A DNA stretch of 64,000 bases from Muraenolepis orangiensis (lineage: Eukaryota > Chordata > Actinopteri > Gadiformes > Muraenolepididae): the NCBI GenBank assembly GCA_027704905.1, contig CM051004.1, forward strand, positions 10,758,600-10,822,599, given 5' to 3'. Shown here piece after piece: positions 45,560 to 59,599 of the stretch. How positions within the stretch are numbered: the first letter of the stretch is position 1; the number at the start of each line of letters is the position of its first letter. The translations under genes were made by a program, and so were the position numbers. The notes beneath the pieces were generated by a model. That model was given only the letters and a program-made list of their open reading frames with translations. It was not told the origin of the DNA and searched no databases.

Positions 45560-46395
45560 GGGGGATGGGGTATATAGTTGGGATAATATGATGATTGGGT
45601 CATGATGGGCTCCAAATTTCATGTTACAAAGTTGGTTTTATTTCCAATTTCTTCCCCTTTTTGTTTGAAAGACCCCAATATGTTCGCCTCTCGCTCACCA
45701 GTCCGCTTGGCTGTTCCTCTGCGGCAAGCAAAAAACTAACAAACCAGAAAGCATCTTTCTTCCGCCTTCTTCGGTCGTGGAGTGTGCCAGGAGAAGAATA
45801 AAAAAAAAGAAGTGTTTTTCGGTTTTTCTTCCGTCTTCCGTCTTTAATACGGTAACACTCGGCCTCCGGGGCGCCCCAGGCCAAGAGGAAGCTCTTGCTC
45901 CCGATGTAAGGCTCTCTGACCAGCCACCCCCTGAAGGAAGGAAGCTTCCCCTCAGTCGTCACTACACGATTCAGAGTTCCAGTAGATCTCTTCCCCCACG
46001 TCCTGCCAACAGGCCCAACCACTGCCAACAAGGGGAGCCCGGCTTCACTGCCACCGCCGCCACTGCGGCTGCTGCTGCTGCTCACATGCGTCTAATCAAG
46101 GCTGCTAGTAAAAACCATGGCAACCCCCCAGCCACCCCTCCCCCCACCCACCCCCCCTGATGCAGCCCACACCACATGAAAACAACGGTGGCGACATACA
46201 AGTGAGTGCGGCGAAGGAGCCCGCTGAGACACGGCCGGCGGTCTGTTTGTTGTGAGGCGTCTGCCGACCGGAGAGAGAAAGGCCCGGCTTATGGCGGCTA
46301 AGTCGGTTGGGTCTGGTCCCCCCCAGACGAGTGTAAATACGGTCGACGTTGTGGTGGATTATCAATTCAGCTGTGGCTTGTTGATGCGATAAGTT
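45141..46395. other. Intergenic stretch with (GA)n at 45463-45550
   Basis: A GA run of about 45 units is followed by a G run. The 45.6-46.4 kb part is GC-richer with several open frames but no recognisable domain, splice pattern or start context. Confidence 0.5.
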
Positions 46396-46397
46396 TC

Positions 46398-46875
46398 CGA
46401 TGATTCAAGATTCAAGATGTTTTTATTCGCCGTGTGCAACAATGTACAACGGAATGCTTACTCCCCGTTCCCTCCCGCAGTATGAATGACCTACAACAGT
46501 ACTATACTAACACTATACTATAACTAAACTATACCATCCTATACCATACTAAACAATACTTTACTATAAACAACACTATTTACCATACTATATACTATAC
46601 TATACTGTATACTGTAAACAACACCATACTATAACAAAACTATACACAGTAAACGTATGTATATATATCATCCATCAGTCCATCCGTCACTTTATTGTAC
46701 TTTTTATTGTGTCCAGTACTGTTTTAGTATAGTGTTGTATAGTATAAGTATAGTACACGTGGTATAGCATATAGTGTTGAATTGTAGGAAATTCATACTG
46801 CGGGAGGGAATGGGGAGTAAGCATTCCATTGTACTTGTTTGCATATGGCAATTAAGAATCTTTAATCTTGAACAA
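46398..46875. repeat. Two family A LINE tails in inverted arrangement
   Basis: The left copy begins 'gattcaagattcaagatgtt' (reverse), the right copy ends 'tggcaattaagaatctttaa' (forward). They share 'cttactccc' / 'gggagtaag' and 'cccgcagtatgaat' / 'ttcatactgcggg', so tails point outwards and the bodies meet in a 'ctatacta'-rich centre. Confidence 0.7.
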
Positions 46876-46879
46876 TAAC

Positions 46880-47545
46880 AATAAGGTAACTGAAGTGTGT
46901 GCTGAACCACTGCTGCTGTCCGCCCCAGGGCAACGACTGTATTATTGCAGTTCCTGTTATATTGTAAAATGTCCCTAAAAAAGATATCCTTATTTGTAGC
47001 AAGCTAAAAAAATATCGATTAGGGATCTGTCTGGGGTTATTTATGAGTCTTAAATACAGAGCGTTTGAAAAACATTGAGCGTGTCTGAATAATCGTTACC
47101 GTTGGTTCACTTATTCCCATTTGTGTCTCCTGGGGTTTTATCGGACAAAACGTCCTGTCTTCTGGAATTGAAAAAGACACCAGAGATAGAAAGTTGTCGA
47201 AAGTAACTAATGTTCACCATGTTGTTTATCGTTTTGGTTGATTTATGTGAGGATTTCTGCTCCACCAACAAAGCAAGCAAACTGTGTAAAAACACTTTTC
47301 TTTTGGTCCATTTATGTGTTTTTATTCACCAAATGTATCATCATTTACACATGAAAATGGTTCACTCTTTCCTGGCAAAAATGTATTGTTCAGAACGCCC
47401 AAAGGATTGGCTTTTGTGGCGTGTTGAACCACAGTGGATTGCAAAAGACCAATAGAACATAACCAAAGCATTTTTTTTCCCCGGGTTCAGTTCATACTTT
47501 GAGTTTTCAAAACCACTTTATTTTTTCAAAAAAGTTTGTGAATCC
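46880..47545. other. Unassigned intergenic sequence
   Basis: No gene or repeat family is seen. Confidence 0.4.
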
Positions 47546-47548
47546 ACA

Positions 47549-47588
47549 TTGAGCTGTATACCACATAGACATCTGGTATACAGCTCAA
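47549..47588. repeat. Perfect 15-bp inverted repeat (hairpin)
   Basis: TTGAGCTGTATACCA and TGGTATACAGCTCAA are separated by 10 bases. Confidence 0.9.
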
Positions 47589-47965
47589 CATTGTATAACT
47601 CAATGGATCCATATGAGAGGGTCTTCTAGAGTAAACTGTGTCAACAGTGTACCATTTTGTCAATGAAAAGACAAACTTCAAAAAGGGGCTCTTCCTGGAA
47701 GCCTTTCAACTACGCAGAATGTATGGAAACCCAGCGAGGGTTTTACCCCGTCATTTGGGCATCTGGATGCGGTGGTAGACGCCACTCAGAGTGTCTTACG
47801 GTGGTTAGAGCATCCCCTCCCCTCTCTCCCCTCAACTCCCCTTATCGCCATATCTCACCCTATAGATTTTGTAAATTACAGTGGCGGGCCAGATTGCAGT
47901 GGAAGATTACAACTCTTTTTGAAGGAAATGCTAAGGTTCAGGTTATCAAAGAGAGAGAAAAAGCA

Positions 47966-47968
<3 letters not shown>

Positions 47969-48005
<37 letters not shown>

Positions 48006-48006
48006 T
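47969..48006. repeat. (GT)n microsatellite
   Basis: About 18 GT units. Confidence 0.93.
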
Positions 48007-48109
48007 GTGGTAGACCATAACTGTTCAGAAATTAAAGCTCATTTATAATAATTTCTACTTTATTTAATTGTAAATTCTTAGAAGACAGCCTGAGTGGTGT
48101 CACACACAC

Positions 48110-48165
48110 CGTGGTTGCGTGACCCGCTGAGGTGTACTCACCTCAGAGGGGTCACGCAACCACGG
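48110..48165. repeat. Near-perfect 25-bp inverted repeat (hairpin)
   Basis: The arm 'ccgtggttgcgtgacccg' and 'ctgaggtg' mirrors 'cacctcag' and 'ggtcacgcaaccacgg', with a 4-base centre and one bulged base. Confidence 0.88.
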
Positions 48166-48329
48166 GTCAGAAGAAAAAAAGTAGAAATGTGTTTATATAT
48201 GAAAGGGAAGATAACGTGCCACTTAATGAAGGAGACGGTGCTAAAACGGTCAATGGAGCATAGCTGACATGAACCTGGGAACACACCTTGTCACACACAC
48301 GCATGCACGCTCGTACACATAGACATGCA

Positions 48330-48370
48330 CTCGCTCCCACACACACACACACACGCACACACACACACAC

Positions 48371-48410
<40 letters not shown>
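48330..48410. repeat. (CA)n microsatellite
   Basis: A CA run with two G interruptions. Confidence 0.93.
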
Positions 48411-48724
48411 TGTTCACCTCTTAAAGAGCATAAATTGTGTCCGTAAATTACATAACACCTATGTGCGCTGCAGCTAACTGAGATTCTATCTCTTGGCGGT
48501 TGGAGTGGACTTGCAGTAAAAAAGACTCTTTTTTTTACAGCTGACAACAGCTTTGGTCAAGAGACACTTAATGTGAGGCAGAGAGGCCCCCCCCAGAAGC
48601 GGGCCTGTTTGAACATCAAAGGTCAGGGGCCCAATGAGGCGACCCCACTTAAGTGTTTGATTGAACTCATAAAGGAAATATGGAGGTTAGGTTGTGAGGT
48701 TAGGTGAGGCTATATAAGGGTACT

Positions 48725-49066
48725 CTGTGTGTGTGCCTGTGTGTGTGCGTGTGTGTGTGTGCATGTGCGTGTGTGTATGTGTGTGTGTGTTGTGTGCATG
48801 TGATGTCTATGTGAGCGTGTGTTCTATTGTGATCCAACTGCATGCGTCAGCCAGCTCCTCGTGTGTGCGTGTGCGTGTGTGTGTGTGTGCGTGTGTGTGT
48901 GTGCATGTGTGTGTGTGTGTGTGTTTGTGCGTGTGCCTGTGTGTGTTTGTGTGCATGTGCGTGTGTATGTGTGTGTGTGTGTTGCGTGCATGTGTGTGGT
49001 GTAGTATGTGAATGTCTATGTGAGCTATGTGTTCTATTGTGATCCAACTGCATGCGTCAGCCAGCT

Positions 49067-49144
<78 letters not shown>

Positions 49145-49590
49145 GCGTGTGCGTGTGTGTGTGCGTGTGCCTGTGTGTGTTTGTGTGCGTGTGCCTGTGT
49201 GTGTGCGTGTGTATATGTGTGTGTGTGTTGCGTGCGCGTGTGTATATATATGTGTGTGTTGCGTGCATGTGTGTGGTGTAGTATGTGTATATATGTATGT
49301 CTATGTGAGCGTGTGTTCTATTGTGATCCAACTGCATGCGTCAGCCAGCTCCTCTGTGTGTGCGTTTGTGCATGCGTGCGCGCGTGTCAGTGCGTGTGTG
49401 TGTGTGCGTGTGTGCGTGTGTGCATGCGTGCATGTGTGTCTGTGTGTGCGTGTCTGCGTGTGTGTGTGTGTGTGTGTGTGCGTGTGTGCATGCGTGCGTG
49501 CGTGTCTGCGTGTGTGTGTGTGTCCGTGTGTGCGTGTGTGCACGCGTGCGTGCGTGTGTGTGTGTGTGCGTGTGTGTGTGTGTGTGTGAT
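48725..49590. repeat. GT-rich higher-order tandem repeat
   Basis: The non-repetitive core 'gtgttctattgtgatccaac' plus 'tgcatgcgtcagccagctcc' recurs three times (about 48820, 49028, 49313), each followed by a GT-rich stretch. The period is about 210-285 bp. Confidence 0.88.
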
Positions 49591-49930
49591 AATTGTTTGT
49601 GGTTTGTTTGGTCAGACTGCAGAGCTAAATGTTATGACGTTGAGAAAAAGCAACTTCCAAAGGGAAAAAAAATGAATGAATATCCACATGCTTCCACTTT
49701 AGTATGTCCAGCGTTTACGTTGAGGGGTATATTCCATCGACGTCGCCTCCAAAAGACAACCCCCTTCGTGCCCACAATACAACCACACGTCACGTGTCGG
49801 CATCCCCTCGCTAGGCCTCATTGTGCAGCTCTCTCTGGTGTTACACGCCATGGCTGTATCCACACGCATTCAACCCCTTCAACCTTTACCATGTAACTCA
49901 TGAGCAGCAGTTGATCACAGCAAGGTCATC

Positions 49931-50119
<189 letters not shown>

Positions 50120-50339
50120 TGTCATCACTGCTCTGTCACAGAGCCCCCGGGGTGGTTTGGCTCTGTTGGTGCAATGCTCTTCCCCTGCCTCCTCTTACCA
50201 TAAAGTCTGCCCTTCTTCTTGTTGTAGATGTTGTTGTTGTTGTTGATGTTGTCTGCTGGTCTTCTGTTATCTGCTCCTCACATCAGTGACCTAATCTACG
50301 GTTGCCCAGGTTTCAAGGATACTTCCGAAAGGCAGTAAA

Positions 50340-50340
<1 letters not shown>

Positions 50341-50437
<97 letters not shown>
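50341..50437. repeat. (CA)n microsatellite
   Basis: About 48 pure CA units, 225 bp from the GT run at 49931 and in the opposite sense. Confidence 0.98.
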
Positions 50438-50650
50438 TTAGTCCTTGTGGTCAGGTATAACCTATAATGGGAGACCAGAAGAAGAAGCAAAACGTTCAAC
50501 ACTAAAATGGCTGATGTGGTGTTCAGGCAGCCAGTACTACCTGTCTAGCGGTCCCTCTGGTTCCCAGTTGAACGCTGCTAAGTGCTCCCAGACATAGCAT
50601 CAAACAGCTCTCATTATAGATAGAAACCATCATTGCAAACACAATGGAAC

Positions 50651-51080
<430 letters not shown>

Positions 51081-51084
51081 AGCA

Positions 51085-53690
51085 ACTGTGCGTCGACCGC
51101 ATACAGAAATATAATTCTGTCTTATTCAAAAATAAATCAATTCCAACCACAATTTGCCTCCTTACCTGGAACAACCTTGGACGTGGCCAGGACAGGAAAA
51201 GAAGAAAATAGTCTGGTGGTTGCAGAATAATGTTGGATAATAAAAAAAACTGAAAGAAATATATTATTTCTGTCCACAAGCTGTTTAATCTAAGTAAGAG
51301 AGAGCGGACCGAGATGTGCATAATGAAGAAATAATTTAAGCTCATGTTTCAAGAAGACACACAATGTTTTTTGGAGAGTCTGTATGGGCCTGTACTCTTG
51401 TCTGGTATGTACAGTGTTGTACATGTGTATTATGCTTAGTATAGACGTTTCCCAACGAGACCCAGGGAGGGGGTCCCCCTTCGGAGTCTAGCAGGGCCAC
51501 CCAGATGCGACACCCTTTGAGGGGGAGAGAGCAGTGAGGTCGGAACTCCCAGCAGCTGGCTGCTGCCTGGCGGTCAGACCTGGTTTATTTACCCATGAGG
51601 CCTTGCTGGGTCCCAATCAGGAATGGGCCCAAAAACATCCTCGCCACTGACCCCTGCGTTGTCCAGGTGCTGGGCCTAGACTGAACCTGGTACTGCTAAC
51701 TGACAGCGCTGTTGTTTTTCATTGCAAAGTCTGTGTGGCGTCGACAAACTAGCTGGCTAACTAACTGACTAACTGACACCAGGTGTTGTGTGTTGTGTGT
51801 CTGTGGAGTGAAGGTCTTTCTGTCTGTCTATCTATCTATGTAACTGTTCATCTCCTCATATAGGTGCATTATACGCACCATTGTGTTAAAGTGGATAACG
51901 GTTTAATCAGATCCAACTTTTATTTAGAGCGTTTTTTGTTCACGCATGAATACAATTGAATACATTCAATTGCTACATGTTTCATCAACTAATACAAACC
52001 AATCAATTAAATCGCACAATTAATATACATGCATTTGCGTTTGACAAATGGCCAATTGCTATAAAAGTTCCTGAACTAATTGTCGTCAAAAAACAAAAAC
52101 AAGGTGAGTCGTTTAGTTTCTGGGATTTGATACTTTAGTTACCGCCGTGGGACAGACACACCGTGAAAAGGACGACCATATAAAACACGTGTTTATTCCG
52201 TAGCTATGGACGCGTAGAGCAGAACTAATAATAAACCCAGTGTGGGACCCGAACCCAAGGTGAGTAATGTAACCATGCCCCCCCCCCCGCCCCCCCTTTG
52301 GTTTTCACACTAACCCGTCTATGGCTCATTACAGAAACACTGGACCCTATTGTTGGCTGGGTCCAGTTACATCTTAAAAAAAAAGGCAAAAAAATAAATA
52401 ATAGAAGGAAAAAAAAGAAAAAGAAAATTCAACTAAATAAATACATCCTCAGAAATATGCGAACTGTTTAAGGGGAAAAGTGGGCGAGCCCATGTTGTGA
52501 CATTTGAACCGACCTCTGGCAGAGAATTCCCCCCCTGATCTGTTATGAAAGCAAGGAGCAGCCGTGAGCTAACCTGTCAGCGTGCGTAAATACGACTGAC
52601 CCTGGGGCCCCCGAGGCCCTGTGTAGCGCACAGACATTACATGTGGATTCTCTCTCAACCCCACATTAGCACATTAGCACATTAGCGCAACACTCATATT
52701 CTGCAGCCACCAACAAGTTGTGACTCACTGACTGACTCACATTAAATAGCCATTATTCCGCGAATGGACGTACACATCACTGTCATTATGATGAAACATC
52801 CGTTCACTAATGGCTCGACCAACACAGTGTGTTTGTGTTTACTTGTCAGAACATATTATGAACTATTATGATTTGAGGGGTTGTGCTAACTCTCAAATAT
52901 AAGTGTAGCATTGTTGTTTATGTACATATAATTACACAAAACATATTTGTATTATTTTATTCATTGTGTTTATATTTTATTTATATTTTATTTATATTTA
53001 TTTTATATTAACTTGTTAGGAAATGTTTACTGTAGCTCCTCCCCTTTGTGACCATTTGTCCTGTCCGTGTTGCCCTTTACATTCTGAGGTGTATGTCCAT
53101 CTTTGTCCAGCCCCGTTGATCAGTTTACCCCTGTGACTTATCAAATGGTCTATCCCTCTTGTCAGATCAAATACACGGCATATGGATGCAAAAGGTTGTT
53201 GGACTCATTCATTCATTCACCATAACACAATGGCAAAAAGACACCAGTCACATAAGCATATGTTATTGAACTGCTGTAGCTATCATTCTCCTCATAATAT
53301 AGGGTCATTATAGGTTGGCCCTAATAGTTACTATCACCAACGTAATACTAGGTTGTTTTGAGACTGAAGCATACTGACGTGTTTGTTCCCCACCCATTGG
53401 AGATGGTGCCCAATGTTCTTTACAAGCCATCGGCAAACTCTGCAGCTTCTCTGTCTTACAGCGAGTTCATATCTGAAGATGTGTGTATACTGTCCCTGTA
53501 GCCTAGCCTAGTGCATTCCACACACGTGTTAAACAGAATCCAGTCATGTGGTTGAAGGAGACTGAGATCAGGACGTGGACGTGCACCTTCTGGTGGCAGA
53601 AAAGTAAAACGTTTTCCTTTCAAGAAAGGGCGGAAACATATTAAGGTATGCATGCATGTAATACATTTGTAGATATAAGCTACATAGATA
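51085..53690. other. Intergenic, no gene recognised
   Basis: Mostly unique-looking sequence with short homopolymers (C runs near 52280, A runs near 52376). No coding exon with splice sites could be supported. Confidence 0.4.
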
Positions 53691-53695
53691 GACAG

Positions 53696-54118
<423 letters not shown>

Positions 54119-55865
54119 CTTTTCAATAAAATAATAATATATTTATCAGGCAATAGATAAAAGATAATAAATAAGCAAACATGAAACAAAAGTGTAGTTA
54201 TATGTCCTGATATGACCCCTCTATATCCTCTATAATACAGCTCATAGTGTCCATTTTTACTATTGTGTGACACATACCTTATTTGCGTGGATGAAACACG
54301 CACACTCTCACACACGCGTGTTCACTGCACCGTATAAGGCAATGAGAACGATTGAGACAGAGACAAATTGTTATATGATCAAAGAAAAAAAGCATCAAGC
54401 AACATTTGTGTGTTCTGTGTTAGAGTTTGCGGCCGTAGTAGCGCCTCGGTGCTGTTTACTCCGGTCCCATCCCTCTCCTCTGTTTGACAGAGTCACATAC
54501 AACCAGGGTGACTGTACGTCTAGCGTCTGACATCTGTCACCGCTTACATCTGTCTGCCTAGAGACAAGCTGCTTTCCCTTAACACCACCATGAAACCCAC
54601 AGCACGGGAAACTGCTGGGAAGGTGGTCAGGCGTGGGTACATTAGTGGTTCGAAAACGTTTAACCCCGCCGGCATTCACAACAATCTGATCAGAAAATGT
54701 TATCATTGATTAAATCACAGATTTTATATGACAACACGTCAGATAGCGGTAAGGCCATCGTGATTAAAATGCCAAGCAAATGTCACATATTTTTCTATAA
54801 TGTGGTTTTCTATCAGTATGTTTTCTGAGACTGGAAAGGCCAGTAATATGTGATATTTCCAAGACGTCAAGCCGTCGACAAATACATTGAATGCTTTTTT
54901 TTTTTTTAAGTTAAGGTAAAGCAAGTTATCAGTCATAGAACTCCAATTAACTCCAAAAGTGACAACTTTGGTAAGTACTGTTCTGTCAGCTCTTTCACAT
55001 CACTATGAGCAACGACTAAATACTCCTCTCCAAGTGACAGCTGCTGCTTCATGTGTGGACCAGTGGCGGCGGGTGGTCTTTGAAATGGGTGAAGCTCAGT
55101 TTAGGCTCACGTCATAAAATGTGTCAGTTATTACATTTGTTGTTATTTAAATGTGAATTCGGCCCATCTTTCTTTCTAGGCATTCTAGGAAATGGTCTAT
55201 TACCCTGTAATACCAACTGGGATAATTCTCCAGAGACTTGACCAGTTTCCTCTCAATGGCCAGCAGAGCATGGTTGCTCAAACGGTTTTTGACCTATTGA
55301 GTTATAGCGAGTGTATGACTTCACTGGTTTTAAGCAGGAGATGCTCCTCTCTACACCTGCGGATGGAGCTCCAATTGTTGCAGCTAAAGACATCAGCTTG
55401 TATAGCTGACACATTGCTATATCCAACTCCATGTCTTTAAAAAAAACACTAAGAAGTCACAACTGTCGCCCTGAACCTAGCTTAAAATAAACAACTTTGC
55501 TAAACTGAAACAAAATCAAGTAACAAACTCAAGAATATCTATATTTACAATTGTATTTAGAGTGTACAAATAGAAACAGTATTTCGATAGGGAACACAAC
55601 AGAATGAGCCAGAATGAGCAGCAGCTTGTCTCACCACTTAACTTAGCCAACACACTGTATGGGTCTGAATTTAAAAAAAAGAGGCAAGAAAGACACGTCC
55701 AGTCCGACCTCCCTGTCCATTGACTCCCACATTTGGAATAAGAGACTTTATGCAATATTACATATTTAATTGACAACCCTTTTTCATGACATTTTCCCTT
55801 TCCCTTGTAGTCTTAGAGCAGTTGCCACTGGTGTGGACAGAGATAGAGCTATATGATGTATTACC
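54119..55865. other. Intergenic, no gene recognised
   Basis: Several short open frames, none with recognisable domains. A T run lies at 54897-54908. Confidence 0.4.
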
Positions 55866-56240
55866 CTATAATTAGATTAGATTAGATTAGATTAGATTAG
55901 ATTAGATTAGATTAGATTAGATTAGATTCAAATGTATTGTCATTGCACAGCACAAGTACAGTACAGCAAAAATAATTTAGCATCTAACCAGAGTGCAAAT
56001 GTTGCAGTAAAGTGCATGGTAATATAGTATAATTTACAGTTTAAATTTACAGGTTGAAAGACAGTCTAGGTATAAATGTGATATGAGCATAATAATAATA
56101 GGTATCTGTATATACAGGTAAGGGAGTATTTAACGTAGTGGTCTATTATTGAAAGCAGGATACAAATATATAGATGGAAATGTATATACAAGTGAGCATA
56201 TATAAATGTATGGCAAGTGTATATGTATATGTATATACAG
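55866..56240 (-). mobile_element. LINE 3'-end repeat, family D, with (GATTA)n tail
   Basis: About eleven 'gatta' units open the copy, followed by 'ttgtcattgcacagcacaag' as at 35172. This looks like a reverse-oriented non-LTR tail. Confidence 0.65.
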
Positions 56241-56467
56241 GAGTAGGAGCAGTTCTATCAACAGATTTAAATATATATGGCAGGTACAGTAAACAGGTAT
56301 CTTAGTAATACATATGTAAACTATAGAGAGGTAGGTAGTTGTGATACAGTTTGTTTTTACAGGTTTTTTTTCTTTTCCTTTTTCTTTTATGTACATGTAA
56401 TGTATTTTTTTTACTATGCACTACACTGACTGGTTCACATAAGATATGATAAGATTATGAAATGTGA

Positions 56468-56578
56468 CGAAGAAGAAGAAGAAGAAGAAGAAGAAGAAGA
56501 AGAAGAAGAAGAAGAAGAAGAAGAAGAAGAAGAAGAAGAAGAAGAAGAAGAAGAAGAAGAAGAAGAAGAAGAAGAAGA
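56468..56578. repeat. (GAA)n microsatellite
   Basis: About 36 pure GAA units, 200 bp upstream of the srek1ip1 start. GAA/TTC runs of this length are known to form unusual DNA structures in other genomes. Confidence 0.97.
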
Positions 56579-56771
56579 TCTGGATTGTGGTATGAAACTT
56601 CGATATGTGGGTAAGAGCTGGATTGTGGTAGGAACCTTCGATATGTAGGAACCTTCGATATAGTTCCTATGTCTTGTTTCAAGCCGGACCCTTTGTCCGC
56701 AGGAGCAACGTGGAAGTTTGTTTGTTCCGCGCTTGAACTTGATTTCAAACCTCATTGTTACTGCGCTTTAA

Positions 56772-58768
56772 ATGGATATTCCTGGCAAGTGTTTTGTATT
56801 TTTTGTATCAACCTAATTCAGAATGTATGTTACTTACGTGCTATGTGTTTATCTACTCCCGAGTCACATAGTTCAGGGTAAATAGCTAGTGAGGGTGACA
56901 CGAGTAGCTAGATAAGAAAATAAACAATCAATAACGATCTGCTGTTCCATACCGATTAACAATATACTATCAATATCCTGATACGCTTCTGTTGTTGAAG
57001 TTAAAGTTACGTCCACAGTTGAAGTAGATGTTCCTAGTTGAGTTGCTTTGTATACTACTAGCCTACTGATGCTCGACTACTTCTGTGTAGCGCTTTGGTT
57101 CAGAAACCCTCTTTATAAATGCAGTCCATGTATCGTCTAACTAAACAACTCAGTCAGTGGACGTCCAGACTAAAAGTACATTATTTCATTGTAATGGATT
57201 TCCAACGCAAACTGCCTTAGGGCCCAGTAGAGTTGTGATTGTTAAACAGAATGTGTTTTGGTATTGAGACCAAATCAATATTATGGCACATGTGATCTCA
57301 TCCGAGAATGTATGATTTATTATCTTTGTCTGCAATGTTATTGGTCCATATTCAGGGCAATACAATCACTATGTATGACGTGTACACAAACAATGTAAAT
57401 ATTTCCGTAATCTTTTCCACAGGCCCAAATAAGGACAACATCCGTGCAGGATGCAAGAAATGTGGCTATCGTAAGTACATCTAATCACAACAATAAACAA
57501 ATGGTTCTCTTTATTATTATTATTATTAGTTTGTATCACGCAGTATCATTTGGACGGTGTGTGGTTTTTTTTTTTCCCAGCCGGTCACCTGACGTTCGAG
57601 TGCAGGAACTTTGTGCGCGTGGACCCCCAGAAGGACATCGTTCTGGACGTGAGCAGCACCAGCAGCGATGAGAGCGAGGAGGATGAAGTGGTGCCCTGCG
57701 CCGACAAGCAAGTTCGCAGTGGACGCTCTAAAGGTCAGCATGCGTTCTAGTGAGCTATGGACCAGTGGTTCCCAAGCCTTTTGAGCCTGTGACCCCGGTT
57801 TTGCGTCTCAACATTGTTGTGGCGCCGCTCCAACTTGCCTCCCCTTCCCCCAGACATTATTGTAATCATATCAACTTCCAGCCTTGGGAGGCCATCCATA
57901 TGTTGAAAGCTTGTGTTTCACAATGATTATCAGTCGGGCAGCTATTTACTTCCAAATACAAACACCAAGTGAAGCTCTTGCTTGCGTTTGTAAGTCTTCC
58001 ATTCAGATTGATGATAACCTTGAGTGAAACTCCCTTCCTAAGCGCTGATTGGTCCAATAATTTTACAATTTTTGGAAGAGGCTTTCAACTGGCTTAATAT
58101 CCAGACCGATCTGCAGAGTATGAACTTGAGAGATGAGGATGGTCTCACAAGGCTAATCGACATCCGCCAGTAACACCAATGCTCTTGGGTACAAATCATT
58201 AGACAGCCTTTAAAAAATATATCTTTATTGCCAACTTGTGCATTAGCAATCTCCCACAACCCTCTATGCATATCAGGTAAGTGGGGTCCCGTGTCTGAGG
58301 TTGCAAAGTGCCTAAGTTTAAAAATGCTATATTTTCTCCATTTTTCATGTTTGGCAGGTTCCCGTGATGACGATCGTAAACACAAGCATAAGAAAAGCAG
58401 GGACACAAAATCCAGAAAGAGGTGTGAGCTGCTTCAAGTTAATGTTTACTGTTATCTATTGATCTGTTTTATTTATTGATCCAAATGGCAATTTGCCCTG
58501 CTTGAATCTCTGTCTCTTTGTGCTCCCCAGGTCTGGCTCTTCATCCAGTGATGAAGACGATGTGAAAAAGAAGAAGCGTAGCAGCTCCTGCTCATCAAGC
58601 GACGAAGAGAAGAGGCAGAAGGACAAGAAAAAGAAAAGCCATAAGAAGAAAAGCAAAAAGCACAAGCGGGAACACGAGAAAACGCAGAAGAAGAAGCAGA
58701 AGCAGAAGAAGAAGAAGAAGCAGGAGTCTTCCTCAGACAGCTCCAGTGCTTCCTCAGACAGCGACTAA
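56772..58768 (+). CDS. srek1ip1: SREK1-interacting protein 1, five coding exons
   Basis: Exons 56772-56784, 57423-57470, 57581-57733, 58358-58421 and 58531-58768 join in phase into 171 codons. The protein starts M-D-I-P-G-P-N-K and has a zinc knuckle C-K-K-C-G-Y-P-G-H-L-T-F-E-C (CX2CX4HX4C, residues about 15-28), then R-N-F-V-R-V-D-P and I-V-L-D-V-S-S-T-S-S, matching the vertebrate family closely. An acidic Ser-rich stretch and a long Lys/Ser-rich tail follow. The family binds the SR-related splicing factor SREK1 in the nucleus; this is known, not shown here. Introns 2-4 are GT-AG. The first exon was chosen by phase and by similarity of M-x-x-P-G to the mammalian start; its donor would be GC (G then GCAAGT). 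Confidence 0.92.
56785..57422 (+). other. Putative GC-AG intron 1 of srek1ip1
   Basis: The donor reads CCTG|GCAAGT, the strong consensus seen in GC-AG introns, and the acceptor reads TTTTCCACAG. No GT alternative nearby yields a start codon in phase. Confidence 0.65.
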
Positions 58769-59585
58769 GACTGTTGAACTTTGAGGAACCCAGTGGGCAG
58801 CATGTCGAGGTCATGACCCACTCATTGCATACATCTGCCAAGATGCCACCTGAGGAAAAGTTCAATTCAAACACATTTCCCCCCCCACTGAGGGAATTTC
58901 AGTGGGGATGTGTGATCTTTCTGCATTTTTTCTATTGAGACAAACCTGAGTCTTGAGTGTTACTTGGAATACTATGAATACAGCATTCCAAAGCTTTTTA
59001 ACCGTGTTTTAGTTACGTTTCACACATCCACGCGTGGAAACGCTTTTGCCTAGTGGGTCCCTCCTTTTAATGTGTGTTCTTTTATTCCCTGTTTTTCCAC
59101 CTCTGCCATACACAGAAGTCATACACATGGAATTTGACTTGTTCCATCTGCGGGCTGCGTCCTGTATCATGGTTGTGAGTTGAATATTAGCTTGTGTATT
59201 CACAATGCGAGGAACATCAGAAGGTAGATGGTTACGTTTGAAACAACTAGGGGATCGGTTATCGGTAACTGATCCACTAACTGTGATCAGTCGAACCCTT
59301 TAATCAGGATGGTTGCAGTACTGTTTATGCACAATGACTCACTTGCAACCCTGCGTTATTGCTGTTATTTTTGTGGTTCTCGCTTATTGAAATTCAGTAA
59401 TTGAGACTACAGTGTATGCTGTTATTTTAGTTAATGAAAGACGGGTTCTTTGGAAACTACACATATAAATAGGTTGTGTCTTACTTTAGTTTTTCCCTGG
59501 TAGTAATGGGTATGTTTTTTTTAAGAAACGATTGTAGAAATGTGGTTGTATTCTTCTGGAAAGCAGCCAATATCCATCTTTGAGT

Positions 59586-59591
59586 AATAAA
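59586..59591 (+). terminator. Candidate srek1ip1 polyadenylation signal
   Basis: AATAAA 818 bp beyond the stop codon. An 'aataaa' is not seen earlier in the likely 3' untranslated region. Confidence 0.4.
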
Positions 59592-59599
59592 TTGAGTTT

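Noticed and set aside
45624..46085. 153-codon minus-strand frame upstream of the second alkaline phosphatase
   Set aside because: No domain, no splice sites and low-complexity ends. A 5' exon cannot be excluded but nothing supports it.
54395..54706. 103-codon minus-strand frame
   Set aside because: No recognisable domain and no gene context; this length is expected by chance in open sequence.
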